This document shows positions 52,893 to 62,174 of a DNA stretch of 64,000 nucleotides, in pieces. Made by a program: the position numbers and the translations under genes. The stretch comes from BM003 sp963699835. Lineage in GTDB: Bacteria > Pseudomonadota > Gammaproteobacteria > Steroidobacterales > BM003. Every line of letters starts with the position of its first letter. Position 1 is the stretch's first letter. The stretch covers positions 115,181-179,180 of the forward strand of contig CAVOVJ010000012.1 in NCBI GenBank assembly GCA_963699835.1, written 5' to 3'. The notes below the pieces were generated by a model that had not been told where the DNA came from, ran no database searches, and worked only from the letters and a program-made list of their open reading frames with translations.

Positions 52893-53684
52893 TTAAGGTC
52901 GGGCTCGGAGGTCGGGGTCGGGATCCGGCGTCGGTGTGATGCCGGGTTTGGAGATCATCGGGCTAATGACGTCCATCGGCAACGGAAAGACGATCGTCGA
53001 ACTCTTGTCGCCGGCGATTTCCGTCAGGGTCTGCAGGTAACGTAACTGCAGAGCTTTCGGATCCACGGCCAGTTTCTGCGCGGCCTTCACCAGCGCCGCT
53101 GCGGCCTGCTCTTCGCCCTCGGCATGGATGATCTTGGCACGCCGGGTGCGCTCGGCCTCGGCTTGCTTCGCAATTGCACGGATCATGCTCTCGTCGAGAT
53201 CGACGTGCTTGATCTCGACATTGGATACCTTGATGCCCCAGGCATCGGTGTTCTGATCGAGTATCTGCTGGACATCGGAATTGAGCCGGTCGCGTTGCGA
53301 CAACATCTCATCGAGTTCGTGCTGACCCAGCACCGAGCGCAAAGTCGTCTGTGCGAGCTGGCTGGTCGCCTCGAGAAAGTTCTCCACCTGGATAATCGCT
53401 TTTTCCGGATCCACCACGCGGAAATACACGACCGCATTGACCTTGACCGAGACGTTGTCGCGCGAAATCACATCCTGGGTCGGGACATCCATTACGACCA
53501 CGCGCAGACCGACCTTCGTCATCGTCTGCAGCACCGGGATGACCAGGATCAGCCCGGGACCTTTTACCTTGTAAAAGCGGCCGAGTTGGAAGATTACACC
53601 GCGTTCGTATTCCTTGAGAATCTTGATCGCGCTGAACAGCACGCCAAGAACAAGTACAACAGCAACAATGCCAAAATCGAACAT
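52893..53684 (-). CDS. Slipin / band-7 (SPFH) family protein
   Basis: A 263-residue stomatin-like SPFH protein. It has an N-terminal membrane hairpin or helix (FGIVAVVLVLGVLFSAI), the SPFH domain (KEYERGVIFQLGRFYKVKGPG, VMDVPTQDVISRDNVSVKVNAV in parts, VVDPEKAIIQVENFLEATSQ), and the coiled-coil part (AEAERTRRAKIIHAEGEEQAA). It ends in a Pro/Asp-rich tail (TPTPDPDPDL). Slipins form membrane microdomain assemblies and pair with NfeD proteases. Here the nfeD-type gene lies 6 bp upstream on the same strand, the classic operon. Its 3' end is 3 bp from the convergent hrpA stop. Confidence 0.9.
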   Translation of the reverse strand: MFDFGIVAVVLVLGVLFSAIKILKEYERGVIFQLGRFYKVKGPGLILVIPVLQTMTKVGLRVVVMDVPTQDVISRDNVSVKVNAVVYFRVVDPEKAIIQVENFLEATSQLAQTTLRSVLGQHELDEMLSQRDRLNSDVQQILDQNTDAWGIKVSNVEIKHVDLDESMIRAIAKQAEAERTRRAKIIHAEGEEQAAAALVKAAQKLAVDPKALQLRYLQTLTEIAGDKSSTIVFPLPMDVISPMISKPGITPTPDPDPDLRARP

Positions 53685-53690
53685 AGTGAT

Positions 53691-55083
53691 TCAGTCCTTT
53701 TCGTTATATCGCTCGACGACCAGCGTCAGGCCATCCATATCAAGCACGCGCACTTTCTCGCCCGCCTGCAACGGCGTTGCGGCGCGCGCGTTCCAAATCT
53801 CACTGTGCACCCACACCGTGCCGTTATCCGCGATATCGGTACGGGCCTCGCCAATGTCGCCGATCATTTCCTCGCGCCCGGTAACGATCGGCGCACGGCG
53901 TGCCCTGATCGCCACGGCGAGTATCGCGAAAACGAGTAGCCCGCCGGCCAGTGCCATCGAAAAAATCAGGCTGAGAGAGATCGAGAAGCCGGGCACGTCC
54001 GTATCGATCAGGATAACCGACCCGATCACGAACGCGATGATGCCGCCTATGCCAAGCGCGCCGAAACTGGGCGCAAACAACTCGGCCACCATCAACACGA
54101 CGCCCAGCGCGATCAGTGCGAGTCCCGCGTAGTTGACCGGTAACAACTGCAGCGCATAAGCGGCGACGAGCAGGCAGATGGCGCCAACGACACCGGGCAC
54201 GATGGCGCCCGGGTTGTAGCCTTCGAATATCAGGCCGTAGATTCCAACCAGCAGCAGCAGATAGGCGACGCTCGGATTGGTAATCACGGACAACAGCCGG
54301 GTCCGCCAGTCGGGTAGCTGGCGCTCGATGGTGAGCCCGGCCGTCGCCAGGGTCACCGAGCCGAACTCGGTGGCGACCGTGCGTCCGTCTATGGCTTTCA
54401 GTAACCCGGGAATATCGTTACTTATCACGTCGATCACGCCCAGTTCGAGCGCGGCCTCGGCCGACAGACTCTCACCCTTGCTGACGGCGCTCTCCGCCCA
54501 GTCTGCGTTACGGTCCCGGAGCTCCGCCAGGCTGCGGATATACGCGATGGCGTCGTTGACTGCCTTGCGTTTCTGCGCCGATCCGGGATCGGGCTGCCGC
54601 GTCGCCGTCGCCGTCGGTTTCGGCACCCGGTTTGTCTTTCTCGGCGCCAGGTCCGCCGCCGATCGGCACCGGCGTCGCCGCGCCGAGGTTGGTGGCCGGG
54701 GCCATCGCGGCGATGTGGCTTGCGTACAGGATATAGGTGCCGGCGCTGGCCGCCCTCGAGCCCGATGGGTAAACGAAGGTGGCGACCGGTACCGGCGACG
54801 CCAGTATCGCCTTGATGATGTCTCGCATCGACGAGTCGAGCCCGCCGGGCGTATCCAGCACGATAATTACCAGTTCGGCGTCGCGCTCGGCGGCTGTTTC
54901 GATACCGCGTCGCAGGTAATCGCTGGTAGCGGGACCGATCGCGTCGGCGACCTCCAGCACCACGACCTCAGTGCTGCCGTTCGCGCCGTGTCCGGGGGCG
55001 GTCGCGGCGGCGAGCAGAAAAAACACGGCGAGTCGAAACAGAAGTCTCATGACAATCGACACGTTGCGACCAGAGTTGTCCAT
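53691..55083 (-). CDS. NfeD-type membrane serine protease (frameshifted)
   Basis: A 463-residue long-form NfeD after repair. It has a signal peptide (LLFRLAVFFLLAAATA), a ClpP-like protease domain with AELVIIVLDTPGGLDSSMRDI and a nucleophile Ser in VYPSGSRAASAGTYI near residue 105, four to five transmembrane helices (e.g. YLLLLVGIYGLIFEGYNPGA), and a C-terminal OB-fold NfeD domain (GEKVRVLDMDGLTLVVERYN). The protease and membrane halves are in different frames. Removing one C from the minus-strand CCC (plus 54575-54577) joins them; the total of 1393 nt = 3n+1. Members cleave the C-terminus of their slipin partner, the gene 6 bp downstream. An earlier ATG and a second at 55050 are both possible starts. 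Confidence 0.87.
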
Positions 55084-55141
55084 AATATCAGGAATCGCAT
55101 GGCGATCGCTGCCGTGCAGGGTGGCGGAAAAGGACGGGGAC

Positions 55142-55630
55142 TTGGACAGACTGCGTATTTTTACGACCGGCGGCACCATCGACAAAGTGTATTTCGATGC
55201 GAAAAGCGAATTCGAAATCGGTGAACCGACCGTCGAGCATATTCTGCGTGAGGCGCTTGCCAGTCTCGAAGTGACCGTCGAACCGCTGATGCGCAAGGAC
55301 AGCCTGGAAATCGATGCAGCCGACCGCGCCGTAATTCGCGCTGCGGTCGAGCGCTGCGAGGAATCGCATGTGCTGATTACGCATGGCACCGACACAATGG
55401 CCGAAACGGCCATCGAACTGGTCGGCATCGGCGCCAAGACCATCGTGCTGACCGGTGCGTTGAGTCCCGCCCGGTTTCGTTCCACCGACGCCGTTTTCAA
55501 TGTCGGGCTGGCCATTGGCGCGCTGCACATGGCGGCGCCGGGGGTCTATGTTGCGATCAATGGCCGCGTGTTCGACGGGACCCGGGTCAGAAAGAACCGC
55601 TCGGCCAACCGTTTCGAAGCCATCGACTGA
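55142..55630 (+). CDS. Single-domain asparaginase-like protein
   Basis: A 162-residue protein that corresponds to only the N-terminal domain of asparaginases. The two active-site blocks are both present: IFTTGGTIDKVYFD near residue 8, with the nucleophile Thr, and VLITHGTDTMAETAIEL near 74, with the TD pair. It continues GAKTIVLTGALSP and ends with NRFEAID. Normal asparaginases carry a second C-terminal domain of similar size, missing here. The stop comes in a natural place, so this looks like a real short family and not a truncation. The start is a TTG with AAGGA nine bases upstream. It is divergent from nfeD. Whether it hydrolyses asparagine is uncertain. Confidence 0.8.
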   Translation: MDRLRIFTTGGTIDKVYFDAKSEFEIGEPTVEHILREALASLEVTVEPLMRKDSLEIDAADRAVIRAAVERCEESHVLITHGTDTMAETAIELVGIGAKTIVLTGALSPARFRSTDAVFNVGLAIGALHMAAPGVYVAINGRVFDGTRVRKNRSANRFEAID

Positions 55631-55786
55631 GTCTGTCGTCCGCGGGCGCTGGGCAGGGCGCCGTGCAATCCCTGCAATGGCATCCGATTCGGGCTGGGCT
55701 GCGAAATATTGGAGGCAGACGATCGAGCGGCGGTCCGCGAGGCCGGATCTGCATTCGACGACCATCAGAAACTCCGGGGAGTTCCA

Positions 55787-56680
55787 ATGCGTAAATTGCT
55801 GTTGCTGGGGGCGCTTGTCCCGCTGGTCCTGCCTGCTTTATCAGCAGCGCAGGATTTCGACAAAGTCGAGCTGAAAACCACCGCGGTGGGTGGCAGCGTG
55901 CATGCAATCTTTGGCCGGGGCGGCAATATCGGTGTCTCGGCGGGCGAGGACGGTGTGTTCCTGATCGACGATCAGTTCGCGCCGCTCAGCGCCAAGATCA
56001 AGGCGGAAGTAGCCGCGCTCGGAGCGGGCGAGGTGCGTTTTATCGTCAATACGCACTGGCATTTCGATCACACCGGCGGCAACGAGGTTTTCGGTGGGGA
56101 CGGCGCGCTGATCGTGGCCCACGACAATGTGCGTCAAAGAATGAGCGTGGACCAGTTCATCGCGGCCTTTGACCGCGAAGTGCCGGCATCGCCGAAAATC
56201 GCGCTGCCGGTGGTGACGTTTGACGACGGCGTGACCTTTCATTTGAACGGCGACACGATTCGCGTCGTCCATGTGCCCCATGCACACACCGACGGCGATG
56301 CAATTGTCTATTTTTCCGCGGCCAACGTCATTCATGCCGGTGATACGGTATGGACCAGCGGCTATCCGTTTATCGATACCGGTAGCGGCGGCAGTATCGA
56401 CGGCGTGATCGCGGCGGCCGGGCGGATGCTTGACCTGTCAGACGGTGCGACCCGGATCATTCCGGGCCATGGTCAGTTGACCGATCGTGCCGGTCTTGAG
56501 GAATACCGTGACATGCTGGTAGCGGTTGCCGCTTCAGTCCGCAAGCTCATCGGCGAGGGGAAAAGCCTGGAGCAGATTCAGGCTGCGAAACCTACCGCGG
56601 CGTTTGACGAGAGGTGGGGCAAGGGATCGTTCACGCCGGAGCGTTGGGTAGCGATGGTCCACGAGGACGTTGCCCGCTGA
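55787..56680 (+). CDS. Periplasmic metallo-beta-lactamase-fold hydrolase
   Basis: A 297-residue exported metallohydrolase. A signal peptide (KLLLLGALVPLVLPALSAA) is followed by the fold's metal motifs: VNTHWHFDHTGGNEVF near residue 92, with the HxHxDH pattern, VHVPHAHTDGDAIVYF near 170, HAGDTVWTSGYPF near 190 and IIPGHGQLTD near 225, which carries the last His. The overall pattern fits the quinoprotein-relay/SoxH-like subgroup rather than true antibiotic-hydrolysing lactamases. GGGGAG precedes the ATG. It stands alone between the asparaginase-like gene and the convergent ALDH7 gene, with a hairpin after its stop. Confidence 0.88.
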   Translation: MRKLLLLGALVPLVLPALSAAQDFDKVELKTTAVGGSVHAIFGRGGNIGVSAGEDGVFLIDDQFAPLSAKIKAEVAALGAGEVRFIVNTHWHFDHTGGNEVFGGDGALIVAHDNVRQRMSVDQFIAAFDREVPASPKIALPVVTFDDGVTFHLNGDTIRVVHVPHAHTDGDAIVYFSAANVIHAGDTVWTSGYPFIDTGSGGSIDGVIAAAGRMLDLSDGATRIIPGHGQLTDRAGLEEYRDMLVAVAASVRKLIGEGKSLEQIQAAKPTAAFDERWGKGSFTPERWVAMVHEDVAR

Positions 56681-56687
56681 ATTCGCT

Positions 56688-56711
56688 GCGCCGGGGCCGT
56701 GGCCCCGGCGC
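56688..56711. terminator. GC-rich hairpin between convergent genes
   Basis: GCGCCGGGGCC-gt-GGCCCCGGCGC is a perfect 11-bp inverted repeat with a tight loop. It lies between the metallo-hydrolase stop (56680) and the convergent ALDH7 stop (56718). No T-tract follows on either strand, so it is probably a bidirectional mRNA-end structure rather than a classic intrinsic terminator. Confidence 0.5.
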
Positions 56712-56717
56712 GCTCCA

Positions 56718-58268
56718 TCAGGTGCCGAGGTCGAAAGTGATGCCCTGTGCAAGCGGTAAATCGGTGCCCCAGTTGATCGTGCTTGTCTGCCGCCGCATGT
56801 AGGCTTTCCATGCGTCGGACCCGGACTCGCGGCCGCCTCCGGTCTCTTTCTCGCCACCAAATGCGCCGCCGACCTCGGCCCCCGATGTGCCGATATTGAC
56901 GTTGGCAATACCGCAGTCGCTGCCCACCGCGGAGAGGAAGCGTTCGGCATGCTGCACCTTGTCGGTGAAAATGGCCGACGACAGACCTTGTGGTACCGCA
57001 TTGTGCAGGGCCAGTGCCTCGTCGAGGTCGGCGACTTTGATCAGGTACAGAATCGGCGCAAAGGTCTCGTTCTGAACGACCTCCCAGTCATTGCTTGCAA
57101 TTGCTATCGCGGGTTCGACAAAGTGGCCTGGCCCGCCAATGCGTGCGCCGCCGCAGATGATTTCGCCTCCGGCCTCGGTAACGGCGAGGACCGCGGCCTC
57201 GAACCGTTCGACCGCGCTCTCGTCGATCAACGGGCCCATCAAGGTCCCCTCGGCCAATGGGTCGCCGATCCGCACCTGTTTATAGGCATTGACCAGGTGA
57301 GTTCTCAGTTCTTCAAAGCGGCTTTCGTGAACCAGCACCCGGCGCGTGGTGGTACAGCGCTGCCCCGCGGTGCCGACCGCGCCGAACACGATAGCCGGTA
57401 CGGCGAGATCGAGATTGGCATGCTCGTCCACGATGATCGCGTTATTGCCGCCCAGTTCGAGAATGGACTTGCCCATTCGCGCAGCAACACGTTGACCGAC
57501 AGTGCGTCCGACCTGGCACGAGCCGGTAAAGGAAATCAGAGCGACTCGCGGATCATCGACCAGTTTCCGGGCGAGTTCGTTGCCGTCCTCGATGATCAGC
57601 TGGAAGATCGGCGGGCAACCCAGATCTTCCAGGACCCGATTGCAGATATTTTGTACGGCAATCGCGGTGAGCGGTGTTTTCGGCGAGGGTTTCCAGATAC
57701 TGATGTTGCCGCAGATGGCGGCGATAAACGCGTTCCACGCCCAGACCGCGACGGGGAAATTAAAAGCGGAAATGATCCCGGTCAGTCCCAGCGGGTGCCA
57801 TTGCTCGTACATCCTGTGCTGGGGCCGCTCCGAGTGCATGGTTTTGCCATACAGCATGCGCGCCTGGCCAACCGCAAAGTCGGCGATATCGATCATCTCC
57901 TGCACCTCGCCGTCGCCCTCGGCCTTGATCTTGCCCATTTCCAGCGCAACGAGGCTGCCTAGCGCATCTTTTTGCCGCCGCAGTTCTTCTGCCACGGCAC
58001 GCACGACTTCGCCGCGTTTCGGTGCGGGGACCGTGCGCCATTGCTGAAACGCCTGCTCGGCGGAACGGATCACCGCTTCGTAGTCTTTCTCCGATGCCGG
58101 CGCGACCGAGGCCAGGCTCTTGCCAGTGCTGGGATTGACCGACACCAGCTTTTCGGCGCCGCTGTCGCCGCTCCAGCCACTGCTGCCGCAGTAGCAGCCG
58201 TAATTCTCGTCCCGGAGTCCGAGCAACTCGAACATCCAGAATTTGCCGATAGCACGCGCAATCGTCAT
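56718..58268 (-). CDS. ALDH7-type aldehyde dehydrogenase (alpha-aminoadipic semialdehyde / piperideine-6-carboxylate dehydrogenase)
   Basis: A 516-residue NAD-dependent aldehyde dehydrogenase of the antiquitin (ALDH7) group. The catalytic Cys is in VGTAGQRCTTTRRVLVHE near residue 295, the catalytic Glu in KSILELGGNNAIIV near 263, and the NAD pocket in ISFTGSCQVGRTVG. The ALDH7 hallmark GTSGAEVGGAFGGEKETGGG, followed by RESGSDAWKAYMRRQT, is near the C-terminus. These enzymes oxidise 2-aminoadipate semialdehyde in lysine catabolism. No other lysine-degradation genes are nearby, so a broader aldehyde role is possible. The ATG giving MTIARAIGKFWM is used; longer upstream frames overlap the divergent DAHP synthase gene. 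Confidence 0.88.
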   Translation of the reverse strand: MTIARAIGKFWMFELLGLRDENYGCYCGSSGWSGDSGAEKLVSVNPSTGKSLASVAPASEKDYEAVIRSAEQAFQQWRTVPAPKRGEVVRAVAEELRRQKDALGSLVALEMGKIKAEGDGEVQEMIDIADFAVGQARMLYGKTMHSERPQHRMYEQWHPLGLTGIISAFNFPVAVWAWNAFIAAICGNISIWKPSPKTPLTAIAVQNICNRVLEDLGCPPIFQLIIEDGNELARKLVDDPRVALISFTGSCQVGRTVGQRVAARMGKSILELGGNNAIIVDEHANLDLAVPAIVFGAVGTAGQRCTTTRRVLVHESRFEELRTHLVNAYKQVRIGDPLAEGTLMGPLIDESAVERFEAAVLAVTEAGGEIICGGARIGGPGHFVEPAIAIASNDWEVVQNETFAPILYLIKVADLDEALALHNAVPQGLSSAIFTDKVQHAERFLSAVGSDCGIANVNIGTSGAEVGGAFGGEKETGGGRESGSDAWKAYMRRQTSTINWGTDLPLAQGITFDLGT

Positions 58269-58454
58269 GTCAAAACCCTCATTAGATCGGCCGTTCGCAC
58301 CGCAGGCCGCGGCGGGCCGGTTGCAGGGTAGGCATTGTGCCAACCCGTAGCCGGTGGTTCCAGTAGCGCTTGGCTCCTGAGCCGGTCGCAGGTAGTCTGA
58401 GAGGTTCGACCGGACCACAGACGGGTGAAGTTTGCCCGGAGGAAGACCAACCAG

Positions 58455-59819
58455 ATGACTCGGGCTCAATCGGAAACACAATGGCATCCTGCCAGCTGGC
58501 AACGGCGTGTGGCACAGCAGCAGCCCGCTTATCCGGACCAGGTCGCGCTGGAAAAGGTCGTGGGACAGATGAGTACGTTGCCGCCGCTGGTCACCTCGTG
58601 GGAAATCGAGAACCTGCGTGAGCAACTGGCCATGGCCCAGCAGGGCAAGGCGTTTCTGCTGCAGGGCGGAGACTGCGCGGAGAGTTTTGATGATTGTCAG
58701 TCTGATGCAATCGCCAAGAAACTGAAAATCCTGCTGCAGATGAGTGTCGTGCTGCTGCACGGATTGAAAATGCCGATCATCCGGATGGGCCGAATGGCCG
58801 GTCAGTACGCCAAACCGCGATCCGCCGACACCGAGACGCGTGACGATGTCACTTTGCCGAGCTATCGCGGCGATCTCGTCAATCGCAGCCCGTTTACGCC
58901 GGAGGACCGGATTCCTGATCCGCAACTGCTGATGCGTGGGTACGAGCGTGCGGCGCTGACGATCAACTTCGTACGGGCGCTCGTCGACGGCGGGTTTGCC
59001 GATCTGCACCACCCTGAATACTGGGATCTCGATTTCGTCGGGCATTCGCCGCTGAAACGCGAATATCGCGAAATCGTCCGCTCGATTTCCGACTCACTCG
59101 ACTTTTTCGAGAGCATCAGCGGACGGCCGATACACCACACCACACGCGCCAGCTTTTACACCAGCCACGAAGGCTTGCATTTGTTGTATGAGCAGGCGCA
59201 GACCCGCTTTTTGCCGCGGCGCCAGCGCTGGTACGGCCTGTCCACGCATTTTCCGTGGATCGGGATGCGCACTGCGGCGGTGGACGGCGCTCATGTCGAG
59301 TTCTACCGCGGTCTCGCGAACCCGATCGGGATCAAAATCGGGCCAGGCATGTCGGCCGAATGGTTGCAAGAGCTGATACGCGTCCTCAATCCGAACAACG
59401 AGGCCGGCAGGCTGGTACTGATTCATCGTTTCGGCGTGGGTCAAATCGAGGAGAGGTTGCCGGAGATGATCGATGCGGTCAGGGCCACTGGCAGCACCGT
59501 GCTGTGGAGCTGTGATCCGATGCATGGCAACACCGAAACTGCGGGCTCCGGTTACAAGACCCGTCGGTTCGAGAATATTCTCAAGGAGCTTGAGCTCGCT
59601 TTCGAGATTCATGGCGACGCCGGCAGCAATCTTGGCGGGGTCCACTTTGAATTGACCGGCGAGGACGTGACCGAGTGCACCGGTGGCGCGCGTGGCCTGA
59701 CCGAGGCCGATCTCGCCCGGGCCTACAAGTCGCAAGTCGACCCGCGGCTCAATTACGAGCAGGCATTGGAAATGGCGATGTTGATTGGCCGCTGTCGCAA
59801 GCGCGACCTGCGGACCTAG
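58455..59819 (+). CDS. Class II 3-deoxy-7-phosphoheptulonate (DAHP) synthase
   Basis: A 454-residue plant-type (AroA-II) DAHP synthase, condensing PEP and erythrose 4-phosphate at the entry of the shikimate pathway. Landmarks are the N-terminal WHPASWQRRVAQQQPAYPD, FLLQGGDCAESFDDC near residue 72 with the metal Cys, IRMGRMAGQYAKPRS near 108, HTTRASFYTSHEGLHLLYE near 230 (in parts), IGIKIGPGMSAEWL, LIHRFGVG, and LWSCDPMHGNTETAGSGYK near 350. Length and motifs fit the family throughout. The ATG giving MTRAQSETQWHPASW is chosen. The stop overlaps the end of the convergent rluE gene. Confidence 0.94.
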   Translation: MTRAQSETQWHPASWQRRVAQQQPAYPDQVALEKVVGQMSTLPPLVTSWEIENLREQLAMAQQGKAFLLQGGDCAESFDDCQSDAIAKKLKILLQMSVVLLHGLKMPIIRMGRMAGQYAKPRSADTETRDDVTLPSYRGDLVNRSPFTPEDRIPDPQLLMRGYERAALTINFVRALVDGGFADLHHPEYWDLDFVGHSPLKREYREIVRSISDSLDFFESISGRPIHHTTRASFYTSHEGLHLLYEQAQTRFLPRRQRWYGLSTHFPWIGMRTAAVDGAHVEFYRGLANPIGIKIGPGMSAEWLQELIRVLNPNNEAGRLVLIHRFGVGQIEERLPEMIDAVRATGSTVLWSCDPMHGNTETAGSGYKTRRFENILKELELAFEIHGDAGSNLGGVHFELTGEDVTECTGGARGLTEADLARAYKSQVDPRLNYEQALEMAMLIGRCRKRDLRT

Positions 59820-60401
59820 TTCGGATGGACCATATAGCCGTCCAGTAATCGCCACGCCCGCCGGTTTGGCAGCGTTCGGCTCGCGCCGGGCTCGAGCCCG
59901 TCCAGCCTGAACGGACCAATGGCGCAGCGAATCAGTCTGAGTGTCGGAAAACCGACCGCCGCGGTCATTCTGCGTACCTGGCGGTTGCGGCCTTCGCGCA
60001 ATTGCAATTCGACCCAACTGGTTGGAATGTTTTTCCGGTACCGGATCGGCGGTTCGCGCGCCCACACGTCCGGCGCCGCCAGCATCCTTGCCCGGCAAGG
60101 CAGCGTGGTGCCGCCCGAGATCGCCACGCCTTCGTCTCAGGGATTCGAGTGCCGCGCTGTCGATAACGCCCTCGACCTGGGCCCAATAGGTTTTCCAGCA
60201 CTGTCCAGGCTGGCTCAGCCGCGCCTGGAAGCGGCCATCGTCGGTCAGTGCCAGTAGCCCCTCCGAGTCGCGGTCAAGACGGCCGGCCGGATAGACATCC
60301 GGTGTGGTGACATAATTCGCCAGCGTCGCGCGGCCATCACCATCGCCGCCGCTGAACTGGCACAGCACACCATAAGGTTTGTTCAAAAGTATCAAGGACA
60401 T
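59816..60401 (-). CDS. rluE: 23S rRNA pseudouridine synthase RluE-like (frameshifted)
   Basis: An RsuA-family pseudouridine synthase of 194 residues after repair. The first frame has MSLILLNKPYGVLCQFSG and VYPAGRLDRDSEGLLALTDDG, with the catalytic Asp in the GRLDRDSEGL motif near residue 43. The second frame has SGGTTLPCRARML, VELQLREGRNRQVRRMTAAVGFPTLRLIR (in parts) and a short tail. Dropping one A from the minus-strand AA (plus 60131-60132) joins them and gives the RluE length (586 = 3n+1). No S4 domain is seen, which favours RluE over RsuA/RluB/RluF. RluE makes pseudouridine 2457 in E. coli 23S rRNA. It overlaps the DAHP synthase end by 4 bp. Confidence 0.87.
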
Positions 60402-60523
60402 GAGTTACCGTCACCGCCCGGCTGACCGGGTTCTGCCTGTTTGACGCCGGCTTAGTGTTGCAGCTAACCGGAGCGACGGTCTATTATGATGCGTTGCACC
60501 AAACGCCGCTGCCGCCCGGAGGG

Positions 60524-62140
60524 ATGAAAAGGCCAATGGATAAATCCGAGTCGAGTCAACAGCTTCCTTGCAACGTAACCGGACCGGTGTGCGCCGAGTT
60601 CGAACCGATTTTGTCCGCCGATGCGCTGGAGTTCATTGCGCTGTTGACGCGACGTTTTCGTCCGCGAGTGCGGCAATTGCTGGAATCGCGAGCGCAACGG
60701 CAGACGCGGCTCGATGCAGGCGAGATGCCTGACTTTCTTCCCGAGACCCGCGAGATTCGCGAAGCCGACTGGCAGGTTACAGCGGTTCCGGCCGATCTGC
60801 AGGACCGGCGCGTGGAAATCACCGGCCCGACCGAGCGGAAAATGGTGATCAATGCGCTCAACTCGGGCGCCCGCGTGTTCATGGCCGATTGCGAGGATTC
60901 GCTGAGCCCGACCTGGGACAACATCGTTCGCGGTCAGATCAATCTGCGCGACGCCGTCGATCGCAGTATCGGGTTCGTCAATCCCAACGGCAAGCAATAC
61001 CGCCTGAACGCCGACACCGCAACGCTTATCGTGCGTCCGCGCGGCTGGCATCTCAGCGAAAAAAACATGCTCGTCGACGACGAGGTCGTTCCGGGCGCGT
61101 TCGTCGATTTTGGTCTGTACCTGTTTCACAATGCACGCACTCTGATCGACGCCGGTACCGGCCCCTATTTTTACCTGCCAAAACTGGAGAGCCATCTCGA
61201 GGCTAGGCTGTGGGCAGATGTGTTCAGGTTCAGCGAAGAGCATCTTGGCCTGCCTGCCTCGACGATCAAGGCCACCGTGCTGATCGAGACGATACTTGCC
61301 GCATTCGAGATGGACGAAATTCTGTATGAGCTTCGCGATTTCATCGTCGGCCTGAATTGCGGTCGCTGGGACTACATTTTCAGTTTCATCAAGCGCTTCC
61401 GGAACAACCCGGATTTCGTGATGCCGGATCGCCATGAGGTCGGGATGACGCGCCATTTCCTGCGCTCTTATTCGCAGCTTCTGATCAAGACATGTCATCG
61501 CCGGGGCGCTTTTGCGATGGGCGGGATGGCAGCGCAGATTCCGATCAAGAACGATCCAGAGGCAAACGAAATCGCGCTGGAGAAGGTGCGCCAGGACAAG
61601 GAGCGCGAAGCCGGTGACGGTCACGATGGCACCTGGGTAGCACACCCGGGCCTGGTGCCGATCGCGATGGAGATTTTTGACCGGCATATGCCGAAGGCCA
61701 ATCAACTCGATCGCATGCGTGACGATGTTGTTGTCGGCGCGGCCGATTTGCTCAAAGTGCCAAAAGGCGAGATAACCGAAGAAGGGGTCCGCAATAACAT
61801 CAACGTGGCCATTCAGTATCTGGCGGCGTGGCTTGACGGCAACGGCTGCGTGCCCATCAATAATCTGATGGAAGATGCCGCGACGGCCGAGATCAGCCGC
61901 GCGCAGATCTGGCAGTGGCTGCGCCATCCCGGCGGTGTTCTCAATGACGGCAGACGGGTTACCGTCGAGTTGTTTGACGGGCTGATGAGCGAGGAGATGG
62001 AGGCACTGGCCGAGCAACTCGGTCGGGATGTATTCGCTGCGGGCAAGTACGAGCAGGCCCGCGATCTGATGCGCGAGATTACCGTGGCTGATGAGTTTGT
62101 CGAATTCATCACGCTGCCAGGCTACGAACGAATCGATTGA
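60524..62140 (+). CDS. aceB: Malate synthase A
   Basis: A 538-residue malate synthase A condensing glyoxylate and acetyl-CoA to malate, the second step of the glyoxylate shunt. Visible blocks are FMADCEDSLSPTWDNIVRGQ near residue 127, LIVRPRGWHLSEKNMLV near 170 with the catalytic Arg, YFYLPKLESHLEARLWADVF near 222, TVLIETILAAFEMDEILYEL near 250, MGGMAAQIPIKNDPEAN near 340 and GTWVAHPGLVPIAMEIFD. The start is uncertain between two ATGs four codons apart. aceA follows 34 bp downstream on the same strand, giving an aceB-aceA operon. No aceK or IclR gene is in view. Confidence 0.94.
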   Translation: MKRPMDKSESSQQLPCNVTGPVCAEFEPILSADALEFIALLTRRFRPRVRQLLESRAQRQTRLDAGEMPDFLPETREIREADWQVTAVPADLQDRRVEITGPTERKMVINALNSGARVFMADCEDSLSPTWDNIVRGQINLRDAVDRSIGFVNPNGKQYRLNADTATLIVRPRGWHLSEKNMLVDDEVVPGAFVDFGLYLFHNARTLIDAGTGPYFYLPKLESHLEARLWADVFRFSEEHLGLPASTIKATVLIETILAAFEMDEILYELRDFIVGLNCGRWDYIFSFIKRFRNNPDFVMPDRHEVGMTRHFLRSYSQLLIKTCHRRGAFAMGGMAAQIPIKNDPEANEIALEKVRQDKEREAGDGHDGTWVAHPGLVPIAMEIFDRHMPKANQLDRMRDDVVVGAADLLKVPKGEITEEGVRNNINVAIQYLAAWLDGNGCVPINNLMEDAATAEISRAQIWQWLRHPGGVLNDGRRVTVELFDGLMSEEMEALAEQLGRDVFAAGKYEQARDLMREITVADEFVEFITLPGYERID

Positions 62141-62174
62141 TACGCATTTCACGTTTACCGCAGGAGAACAGAGC

